Below, piece by piece: positions 14,785-20,616 of a stretch of DNA of 22,375 bases. Source of the DNA: Candidatus Anoxychlamydiales bacterium (GTDB taxonomy: Bacteria; Chlamydiota; Chlamydiia; Chlamydiales; SM23-39). The stretch spans positions 1-22,375 of the forward strand of contig JAAKFX010000011.1 of assembly GCA_011064865.1 (NCBI GenBank). The letters run 5' to 3'. The first letter of the stretch is position 1; each line of letters begins with the position of its first letter. Made by a program: the position numbers and the translations under genes. The notes under the pieces were generated by a model. The model saw nothing but the letters and a program-made list of their open reading frames with translations, was not told where the DNA came from and searched no databases.

Positions 14785-14976
14785 GTGAATCAACAATATA
14801 CTCACTATGAAATAGATAAAGACAAATGTGTAGGATGTCAGCTATGTGCTCAAAATTGTCCTGTAAATGTTATATCAGGAGAACCTTCAAAAACACATGT
14901 TATCGATCAATCAGGGTGCATTAAATGTGGAGTGTGTTTTGATGTGTGTCCACATGATGCTGTTAAAAGATCTTAA
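14785..14976 (+). CDS. 2[4Fe-4S] ferredoxin
   Basis: The 63-residue protein starts at a GTG with a good Shine-Dalgarno (AGGAG, 7 bp upstream), 8 bp after hydB. Two complete cluster motifs are present: Cys15/18/21/25 and Cys45/48/51/55, each CxxCxxCxxxCP. It is a small cytoplasmic electron carrier. Residues 6-63 match the C-terminal ferredoxin domain of HydB without gaps at 38 of 58 positions, including the linker HYEID and the terminal AVKR. The gene therefore looks like a duplicated, released copy of that domain, or the source of it. Its place between hydB and hydA suggests it either donates electrons to the hydrogenase or is a fixed extra subunit. Confidence 0.93.
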   Translation: MNQQYTHYEIDKDKCVGCQLCAQNCPVNVISGEPSKTHVIDQSGCIKCGVCFDVCPHDAVKRS

Positions 14977-14990
14977 TTAGGATAAAAAAT

Positions 14991-16754
14991 ATGAATCAAA
15001 AAAAACAAGTTAGTTTAACTATAGATGGTAAAAAGTTAGTTGTAGATGCAGGCACAAGCGTAATGAGTGCTGCCGAGAAGATGGGAGTTAGAATTCCAAG
15101 ACTTTGTTATCATCCACAACTGAGTTTAGAAGGATCTTGCAGGGTTTGTATTGTTCAAATCAAAGGTTTTGACTATTTTTTAACCTCATGCTCACATCAA
15201 GTTGAAGAGGGGATGGAAGTATTAACAAATTCTCCTGAAATCAGACAAGCTAGAAGAGATATAGTTGAACTGATATTAGATAATCATCCAAAAGAGTGTC
15301 AGCTTTGTGAAAGAGATGGTAATTGTGAGCTTCAAAATTTAGCATACTCTATGGGTGTAAGAGAGAGACTATTTGAAGGAAAAAGAAAAAGACATAAAAT
15401 TGAAGATTCATCTGCATCAGTTGTAAGAGATGCTGAAAAATGTATTTTGTGTGCAAGATGTGTAAGGGTATGCAAAGAGGTTCAAGGTGTTTATAACTTA
15501 TCTCAACATGGTAGAGGTTTTGATACTGTAGTAACTCCTTTTGATGGTTCTAATATGGATGATTCAGTATGTATTCAATGTGGTCAGTGTATAAATGCTT
15601 GCCCTACAGCTGCATTTTTGGAAAAAAAACATACAGATAGTGTTTGGGAGGCGATAAATGATCCTAATAAATTAGTTATTGCTCAAACAGCGCCATCGAT
15701 AAGAGCTGCAATGGGAGAGGGATTTGGATATGAACCAGGCACTCCTTGCACAGGAAAGATGGTAACAGCTTTAAAAAAACTTGGATTTGATTTAGTTTTT
15801 GATACTAATTTTGGCGCTGATATGACGATTATTGAAGAGTCTAGTGAGCTAGTTCGAAGACTAGAGAGCAAACAAAATCTACCGCTTATCACATCATGCT
15901 CTCCTGGTTGGATAAATTTTATGGAAAAATTCTATCCTGAGCTAATTCCTAATGCATCTACCTGTAGGTCACCTATGCAAATGGTATCGGCATTAACAAA
16001 AACTTATTTTGCAAAAAAGATAAATAAAGATCCTAAAGATATCTTTATGGTGGCAATTATGCCTTGTGTTGCAAAAAAATATGAAATACAAAGACCCGAG
16101 CATTTTTTCGATGGTGTGCCTATAACAGATGCTGTATTAACCACTCGAGAATTAAATTGGATGATAAAAAGCTATGGAATTCAATTTAAACAGTTAGAAG
16201 ATTCTGAGTTTGATTCTCCTCTAGGAGAATCTACAGGTGGTGGAGATATTTTTGGAACAACAGGTGGTGTTATGGAAGCTGCACTTCGTTGCGCTTTTGA
16301 AACTATCACTAAAAGAAAACTTGAAAATGTCGAGTTTAAACAAGTTAGAGCTGTTGAAGGTCTTAGAGAAGGTGAAGTTGAAATAGATGGATTAAAACTA
16401 AGATTTGGAGTTGCAAATAGCCTTATTAATGCTAAATCTCTTTTAGAGAAAGTAATCTCAAAAAAAGAAGAGTTTCATATTATAGAGATTATGGCATGCC
16501 CTGGCGGTTGTATTGGAGGAGGTGGTCAACCATATCCTCCAAAAGGATTTGATACATTGGATAAAAAGCTTTTTGCTCTAAGAGCTAAAGCGCTGTACGA
16601 TATCGATAAAAAGAAAAAATTTCGAGTTGCTTCTGAAAATGTATCGATTCAAAATCTATACAAAGAGTTTTTAAAAGAGCCCGGCTCCGATATTGCTCAC
16701 AAGATATTACATACACATTATCATCCAAGATTTCCAAGGGGGATAAATGAATAA
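14991..16754 (+). CDS. hydA: Catalytic subunit of [FeFe]-hydrogenase (HydA/HndD type)
   Basis: The 587-residue protein carries all cofactor sites of the trimeric class. There is a [2Fe-2S] site (Cys39, 50, 53, 67), a His-ligated [4Fe-4S] site (His99, Cys103, 106, 112) and two ferredoxin-type [4Fe-4S] sites (Cys151/154/157/161 and 194/197/200/204). H-cluster motifs are TSCSPGW (Cys303), MPCVAKK (Cys359) and MACPGGCIGGGGQP (Cys503, Cys507). The Met, Lys and Glu residues around the di-iron site (Met358, Lys362, Glu282/283) are kept. The C terminus has the small-subunit-like extension ending HTHYHPR. It makes or oxidises H2 in the cytoplasm. The residue after Cys303 is Ser304 where many hydrogenases have the proton-relay Cys. 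Maturases HydE, HydF and HydG are required and are not in this window. Confidence 0.96.
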   Translation: MNQKKQVSLTIDGKKLVVDAGTSVMSAAEKMGVRIPRLCYHPQLSLEGSCRVCIVQIKGFDYFLTSCSHQVEEGMEVLTNSPEIRQARRDIVELILDNHPKECQLCERDGNCELQNLAYSMGVRERLFEGKRKRHKIEDSSASVVRDAEKCILCARCVRVCKEVQGVYNLSQHGRGFDTVVTPFDGSNMDDSVCIQCGQCINACPTAAFLEKKHTDSVWEAINDPNKLVIAQTAPSIRAAMGEGFGYEPGTPCTGKMVTALKKLGFDLVFDTNFGADMTIIEESSELVRRLESKQNLPLITSCSPGWINFMEKFYPELIPNASTCRSPMQMVSALTKTYFAKKINKDPKDIFMVAIMPCVAKKYEIQRPEHFFDGVPITDAVLTTRELNWMIKSYGIQFKQLEDSEFDSPLGESTGGGDIFGTTGGVMEAALRCAFETITKRKLENVEFKQVRAVEGLREGEVEIDGLKLRFGVANSLINAKSLLEKVISKKEEFHIIEIMACPGGCIGGGGQPYPPKGFDTLDKKLFALRAKALYDIDKKKKFRVASENVSIQNLYKEFLKEPGSDIAHKILHTHYHPRFPRGINE

Positions 16755-17265
16755 AATAAGTTTAAAAGATGAAATCCTTGCTAAAGCTAGAAAAGAGTTA
16801 GATAAAGATATTTTAGATTTTATTAATGAGAGTTTGCAAAAAGAACATCCAGAATCTTTTTTGATTGCAGTGCTGCATAAAGTTCAAGAAAAATATGGAT
16901 ACTTATCTAAAGATCATCTGCAAGCTGTTGCTTATCTTATGAATATTCCAGCAGCTAAAGTATCTGGCGTTGCTTCATTTTATCATCTGTTTCATCTAAA
17001 ACCTAAAGGGAAATTTGTAGTTAGCGTTTGCCTGGGAACTGCATGTTTTGTCAAAGGTGCTGAAAAACTTGCCAAAAAGTTTAAAGAAGAGCTTGGAGTA
17101 GATCTTGGGCAAACAACTACAGATGGAAGATTTACACTTGTAAATACTAGATGCTTAGGAATGTGTGCAATGGCGCCTGTTGTGAAAGTTGCTGAAGATA
17201 TTCATTCAAAAGTAACCCCTGATCAAGTACCAGCTCTTTTAGAGAAATATTCTCAAAAAAGTTAA
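16747..17265 (+). CDS. hydC: [2Fe-2S] subunit of trimeric [FeFe]-hydrogenase (HydC/HndA, NuoE-like)
   Basis: The 172-residue protein is a standard NuoE/24-kDa type subunit: an N-terminal helical domain, then a thioredoxin-like [2Fe-2S] domain. Its ligands are Cys95 and Cys100 (CLGTAC) and Cys136 and Cys140 (CLGMC). ASFYHLFHLKPKG (76-88) is typical of the family. It relays electrons near the HydB flavin. The start overlaps the end of hydA by 8 bp, with AAGGGGG as Shine-Dalgarno, so it is translationally coupled. It comes last in this operon; in many bifurcating hydrogenase operons the NuoE-like gene comes first. Confidence 0.95.
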   Translation: MNKISLKDEILAKARKELDKDILDFINESLQKEHPESFLIAVLHKVQEKYGYLSKDHLQAVAYLMNIPAAKVSGVASFYHLFHLKPKGKFVVSVCLGTACFVKGAEKLAKKFKEELGVDLGQTTTDGRFTLVNTRCLGMCAMAPVVKVAEDIHSKVTPDQVPALLEKYSQKS

Positions 17266-17289
17266 TAAAATTTTTAAAAGTGGTTTTTT

Positions 17290-17310
17290 AAGCAATATGT
17301 AGAATTGCTT
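17290..17310. terminator. Small hairpin between convergent hydC and the small-protein cluster
   Basis: AAGCAAT (17290-17296) and ATTGCTT (17304-17310) form a perfect 7-bp stem with a 7-nt loop in the 83-bp gap between convergent operons. There is no T tract on either side, so it is at best a weak terminator. Confidence 0.25.
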
Positions 17311-17348
17311 GAAGCAGCTGATTTGCTATTATCAAATAATTTAAAGCT

Positions 17349-17678
17349 TTAGCTATAAAGATCTTTTTTCAAAAGCTCAATCATATCTAAAAAATCTTCC
17401 ATGTGAATCTCTACTTTGTATCTTTTCATCTCTTCAAAATTTGTGACAAAAAAATTAAAATCAACTTTGAATTTCACATAATCATCATAAAATTGCTTAT
17501 TAAAAATTGTAGCAGTCGCTTCCATATCCTTTATTAAATCATTTATCTCATCTAATTTTACGCCATTTAATTTTTCAAAATCTTCCAAGCAACTATTTAG
17601 CTCAAATTCAATTTTAACCAAAGCTTCTTCAAGTTCGATCTTTTCAGATAAAAACTCATTGTCTTTAGCTTCTTCCAT
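17349..17678 (-). CDS. Small helical acidic protein, member 4 of the tandem cluster
   Basis: The 109-residue product is strongly acidic and predicted almost wholly helical. It is the most divergent of four adjacent small genes, but keeps the length, the position of a mid-protein QFYDDYVKF stretch (compare QFYTDFQKF in the first member) and a C-terminal helix ending KKDL. It starts 8 bp after the previous stop with a poor Shine-Dalgarno, so translation probably depends on the upstream gene. No signal peptide, metal or catalytic motif is seen. Function unknown. Confidence 0.65.
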   Translation of the reverse strand: MEEAKDNEFLSEKIELEEALVKIEFELNSCLEDFEKLNGVKLDEINDLIKDMEATATIFNKQFYDDYVKFKVDFNFFVTNFEEMKRYKVEIHMEDFLDMIELLKKDLYS

Positions 17679-17686
17679 AAAGATAT

Positions 17687-18004
17687 TTAGCCTAAATCAT
17701 GAATTAATTTTTGGATTCTTTCAAAAACCATCTCAATTTGAGCTTTTTCAATATCTGTTATATTTTCAGACAAGTTACTAATTAACACATCAAATCTTTC
17801 AATATCTCTAATAAATTTTTCATCTTTGATCTTTTCTTGAGTAAAAATTCTCAGAGTTCTAACTCCTCTTTTAAAATCTTCGATTTTTGCAGTTGATACT
17901 CTTTTAGGATTATCCAAACACCATTTAAACTCTTTTTTTAACTCTTCTAAGTTATTAATTAATGACCTTTTATAATCTGGAACAGACGGCTCTACAGCAG
18001 CCAT
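17687..18004 (-). CDS. Small helical protein, member 3 of the tandem cluster
   Basis: This 105-residue protein starts MAAVEP like its upstream paralogues and has a fair Shine-Dalgarno (AGAGAGG, 6 bp upstream). Its first half (EFKWCLDNP near 25-33) matches the first member (EFRWCSQHP). A weaker second copy of the same pattern begins about 45 residues later, so it also looks like two helical hairpins. It is charged, has no signal peptide and ends in an amphipathic helix (IQKLIHDLG). It lies 11 bp after the preceding gene. Function unknown. Confidence 0.7.
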   Translation of the reverse strand: MAAVEPSVPDYKRSLINNLEELKKEFKWCLDNPKRVSTAKIEDFKRGVRTLRIFTQEKIKDEKFIRDIERFDVLISNLSENITDIEKAQIEMVFERIQKLIHDLG

Positions 18005-18015
18005 AATTACCTCTC

Positions 18016-18321
18016 TTATTTTAATTCCTTCAGCATCTGCTGAATCATATTATTGAAGTTTTGAAAATCTTTTTTTTCCATAGTCTTTTTACTTAATCTG
18101 CTATTTATATTTTTATGTAAATTGTTCCACGTTTTATTTAAATTTCCACCCATATGCTTACAATTGGTATTTAACTCATTCATGGTTTGTTTCATGTTTT
18201 CCATTTCAACATCCGTTATGTTGTTTTGTTTGTTTTTCCAATTATTTAGATGGTTTCTTAAGTTATTTAATAAATTTTTAACATTTTGACTATATTCCTT
18301 TTTAGGTGCTGGCATTGCCAT
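18016..18321 (-). CDS. Small basic Asn/Lys-rich helical protein, member 2 of the tandem cluster
   Basis: A very good Shine-Dalgarno (AAGGAG) lies 8 bp before the start. The 101-residue protein is colinear with the first member over its full length: NLL near 17, D-x-E-x-E-x-x-K-Q near 40, a central C-K-x-x-G-G near 54-60, and a C-terminal DFQ-F...LKELK. In contrast to the acidic members it is basic and loaded with Asn and Lys. Opposite charge among co-transcribed paralogues would suit a hetero-oligomer, or nucleic-acid binding by this member; both are inference. No known domain is recognised. Confidence 0.72.
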   Translation of the reverse strand: MAMPAPKKEYSQNVKNLLNNLRNHLNNWKNKQNNITDVEMENMKQTMNELNTNCKHMGGNLNKTWNNLHKNINSRLSKKTMEKKDFQNFNNMIQQMLKELK

Positions 18322-18349
18322 AAAAATATCTCCTTACTTTTTTATTATT

Positions 18350-18661
18350 TTATTTTAAATCTCTCAAAAGATTTTGAAGCATATCTTCAAACTTTTGAAA
18401 GTCACCTGTTTTTATTTCATTTGGATGGTCCGCTGAATAATCAAACTCTTTTCTAAACTTTTGAAAATCTGTATAAAATTGACCTCCAAATTCTTTGCAT
18501 TTAGACTCTAGCTCATCTACAGCTTGTTTAAGTTGTTCTAATTCAATATCAGAGACATCATTTGGGTGTTGAGAACACCAACGAAATTCAGTCTCTAGTT
18601 GAGATAAAAGATTTGTAAGCTTTTCTCTACAACTCTCATCTTTTGGTAGGGGTGCAGCCAT
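18350..18661 (-). CDS. Small helical protein, first member of the tandem cluster
   Basis: The start has GAGGAG 9 bp upstream. The 103-residue protein is helical and mildly acidic, and contains an internal repeat: residues 25-51 (EFRWCSQHPNDV...) and 72-98 (EFDYSADHPNEI...) align without gaps 47 residues apart, sharing EF, HPN and following amphipathic helix positions. It therefore appears to be two helical hairpins joined by a linker with a Gly-Gly (59-60). It has no signal peptide and no membrane segment. It heads a four-gene run (18661 to 17349) with intergenic gaps of 8-28 bp and its own promoter. I do not recognise the family; related proteins should be sought among intracellular bacteria. 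Confidence 0.75.
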   Translation of the reverse strand: MAAPLPKDESCREKLTNLLSQLETEFRWCSQHPNDVSDIELEQLKQAVDELESKCKEFGGQFYTDFQKFRKEFDYSADHPNEIKTGDFQKFEDMLQNLLRDLK

Positions 18662-18696
18662 AATATTGGTCTCCTCTTTGTTGTCTCCCGACTATC

Positions 18697-18726
18697 ATTT
18701 TACCCTGTTTTAATAGGTCGTGTCTA
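18697..18726 (-). promoter_or_regulatory. Promoter of the four-gene small-protein cluster
   Basis: Reading on the minus strand, TAGACA (18726-18721) and TAAAAT (18702-18697) are 18 bp apart, about 36 bp upstream of the start at 18661. It lies between the antiporter stop and the cluster, so the small genes need not be read from the antiporter. Confidence 0.6.
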
Positions 18727-18792
18727 TAAAAATTTTTAAAAAATTTCAAAATTTTGAATAGTAGATGTTTATGATTAGATAGAAGTTTAGAA

Positions 18793-20070
18793 TTAGATCT
18801 CTTTTGCCTTTTTTAAAGAAAATCTAACCAAATATGGGGAGATAAGCTCATTTATGAGTGTAGCCCCAATAATTGCATTAACCATAAGGTCACTTAAAAA
18901 TGGAATTGTCCTTGAAAAAATAAAATCAGCTTCTAGAACTAAACCGATTGTAATCCCAGCTGTCGGAAGTAGTGATAGCCCTAGATATTTTTTTATAGTA
19001 GGCGTTGATTTACTGATTTCAGAGCCTAAATATGAACCGAAATATTTCCCTATGAATCTGGCTATTAAAAGTATAAGAGTTAAAAGAAGTCCTTTAGATA
19101 AAAATCTTATATCTAATTGAGCTCCCGCTATTAAGAAGAAAATCCCGAAAATGGGCTCTTCTATAGACTCTACAACATTAAAAGCATCATCAGCTCTTTC
19201 ATGAGCTATTAGATTTGCAACAAATATTCCTAGAACCATATTTGCTAAAAGCGCTGATATACCAATAGTTATGGCGATACCACCTGTGAGCAATACAGCG
19301 CCCGTTATAATTCCTAATAAAATATCTTTAGGCTTAAAAAACTTTAAGATTAGTTTTAAAAATAATCCCATCACCAGCCCTAAAACAACAGCAAAAGAAA
19401 TAGATGTCAATGGCTCAAAAAGAGCTATAGTAATATCAAGTTTATCTCCAACAATTAAATTTCTAGATATAACCATAGCAAAAGAATAAAAAATCAAAGC
19501 AATAGCATCATCTATAGTGATGATGCCTAGTAGTATATTAGTAAAAGAACCCTTTTTAGCTTTATATTCATGCAGAATGCTAAGTATTGGAGCTGGAGCT
19601 GTAGCTAGAGATATGGCTCCTAAAACCAAGGCAATTGGAAGAAATGTTCTTTGAAAGCCATTTTGAGATTCCGTTGTTGAAACAATCAGTGGCATTAAAA
19701 TAGCTGCAGCTAAAAAAACTATTAAAAAAGCTCCAACCGCTTGCAAACTAGTAATCCATAGAATTGATTTTTTAAACTTTTTTAAAATGCTCAACCTGAG
19801 AGACCCGCCTATAGAAAAAGCAATAATTGATAGTGTGATATCAGTAATAATAGATAAATCTTGAGTGACTAATTTTTTATTAAACAGATTCAAAAGTGAT
19901 GGTCCAAAAATAATACCAGCGAGTAAATATCCAACAATATGAGGAGATTTAAAAAATGTTGCTATTCTTGCCGATACTTGGCTTATTAAAAACAGAAGCC
20001 CCACATATACTAAAAAATGAAGCTCAGTTGGCATTTTTAAAAAAGAAAACAATTCGCTCATATTATTCAT
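18793..20070 (-). CDS. CPA2-family cation/proton antiporter (Kef/NhaS-like membrane domain)
   Basis: The product (425 residues from the ATG at 20070) is a polytopic membrane protein with about 11-12 hydrophobic helices. It shows CPA2 landmarks: SPHIVGYLLAGIIFGPSLLN near the N terminus, an unwound-helix region LATAPAPIL, and the ion-binding Asp pair in TIDDAIALIF (Asp187-Asp188). The end, after the last helix, is only a few basic residues, so the cytosolic TrkA-N domain of Kef channels is absent. It would exchange Na+ or K+ for protons. The start overlaps the stop of the cold-shock gene (the two share ATGAATAA-type overlap) and lacks a strong Shine-Dalgarno, pointing to coupled translation; ATG 20061 is an alternative and TTG 20088 is less likely. 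Confidence 0.85.
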   Translation of the reverse strand: MNNMSELFSFLKMPTELHFLVYVGLLFLISQVSARIATFFKSPHIVGYLLAGIIFGPSLLNLFNKKLVTQDLSIITDITLSIIAFSIGGSLRLSILKKFKKSILWITSLQAVGAFLIVFLAAAILMPLIVSTTESQNGFQRTFLPIALVLGAISLATAPAPILSILHEYKAKKGSFTNILLGIITIDDAIALIFYSFAMVISRNLIVGDKLDITIALFEPLTSISFAVVLGLVMGLFLKLILKFFKPKDILLGIITGAVLLTGGIAITIGISALLANMVLGIFVANLIAHERADDAFNVVESIEEPIFGIFFLIAGAQLDIRFLSKGLLLTLILLIARFIGKYFGSYLGSEISKSTPTIKKYLGLSLLPTAGITIGLVLEADFIFSRTIPFLSDLMVNAIIGATLINELISPYLVRFSLKKAKEI

Positions 20071-20275
20071 TAAGTTGTTTAACTTCAATTGCTTCTAGAC
20101 CTTTTTGAACCGTTTTTACATCAAATTCAACTCTTTGACCCTTTTCAATCGCTTGATCTTCAGATAAAATATTTGATTTATGAAAAAAAATATCTTGATT
20201 TTCAACTCCATCTTCAGTGATAAAGCCATAGTGTTTTGTGTCATCGTACCATTTGATTGTGCCTTGACGAAACAT
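20063..20275 (-). CDS. Cold-shock domain protein (Csp)
   Basis: The start is the ATG at 20275, not the in-frame GTG at 20287, because GTGGAGG there is the Shine-Dalgarno. The 70-residue protein is a single cold-shock domain: GTIKWYDD at 5-12, RNP1-like KHYGFI at 14-19, RNP2-like DIFFHKSNI at 28-36, and GQRVEFDV near 50. It binds single-stranded RNA or DNA and acts as an RNA chaperone. RNP1 usually reads KGFGFI or KGYGFI; here the Gly after Lys is His. It overlaps the antiporter start by 8 bp and is divergent from feoA. Confidence 0.93.
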   Translation of the reverse strand: MFRQGTIKWYDDTKHYGFITEDGVENQDIFFHKSNILSEDQAIEKGQRVEFDVKTVQKGLEAIEVKQLNE

Positions 20276-20366
20276 TTTTACCTCCACGTCTAAAATTTCA
20301 TGCTAACAAGTTTTTTTGATAAAAAAAATATTTTTTTCTAAAACCTATAATAAAAAACTTTTATAG

Positions 20367-20391
20367 CTTATAATTTCAGTTTATTTATAAG
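20367..20391 (+). promoter_or_regulatory. Possible operator and -10 element upstream of feoA
   Basis: CTTATAA (20367-20373) and TTATAAG (20385-20391) are perfect inverted arms 11 bp apart, ending 9 bp before the feoA start. The left arm overlaps a TATAAT (20369-20374) that could be the feoA -10, so a bound repressor would block transcription. An iron-responsive regulator is expected from context, but the sequence is not a clear Fur or DtxR box. Another TATAAT is at 20346-20351. Confidence 0.35.
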
Positions 20392-20400
20392 TGGTGTCAT

Positions 20401-20616
20401 ATGACTTTAGGTAAACTAAGAAAAGGCAAAAAAGCTAAAATAAAAAAAATTTTAGAAGAAAAAGATGTCAAAATAAAACTTACATCTTTAGGGCTGACAA
20501 TTAATACAGAAGTTCAAATGGTAAAAAATGATTTTGTAGGTGCAATTATTTTAGCAGTATCTGAAAATAGAATAATTATAGGCAGAGATTTAGCAAATAA
20601 AATTGAAATTATATGA
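20401..20616 (+). CDS. feoA: Ferrous iron transport protein A
   Basis: The 71-residue protein is a single SH3-like FeoA domain: TLGKLRKGKKAKIKKI at the start, then SLGLTINTEVQMVKNDFVGAIILAV, and a terminal IIIGRDLANKIEI strand (G-R-x-L-A is the usual FeoA ending). It is cytoplasmic and supports the FeoB transporter. Its stop overlaps the feoB start by 4 bp (ATGA), giving translational coupling. The Shine-Dalgarno (GTGGTG) is modest. Confidence 0.93.
   Translation: MTLGKLRKGKKAKIKKILEEKDVKIKLTSLGLTINTEVQMVKNDFVGAIILAVSENRIIIGRDLANKIEII

Noticed and set aside
12863..17265. Fragment of respiratory complex I (NuoE, NuoF, NuoG)
   Set aside because: The NuoG-like protein carries all three H-cluster motifs and the HydB fusion ferredoxin, and no other nuo genes are present, so it is a hydrogenase.
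17349..18661. WXG100/ESAT-6-like secretion substrates
   Set aside because: The length (~100 residues) and helical character fit, but no W-x-G turn or C-terminal export motif is present and each half looks like its own hairpin.
17349..18661. Toxin-antitoxin system
   Set aside because: The adjacent small genes are mutually similar paralogues; no toxin fold or DNA-binding antitoxin is recognisable.
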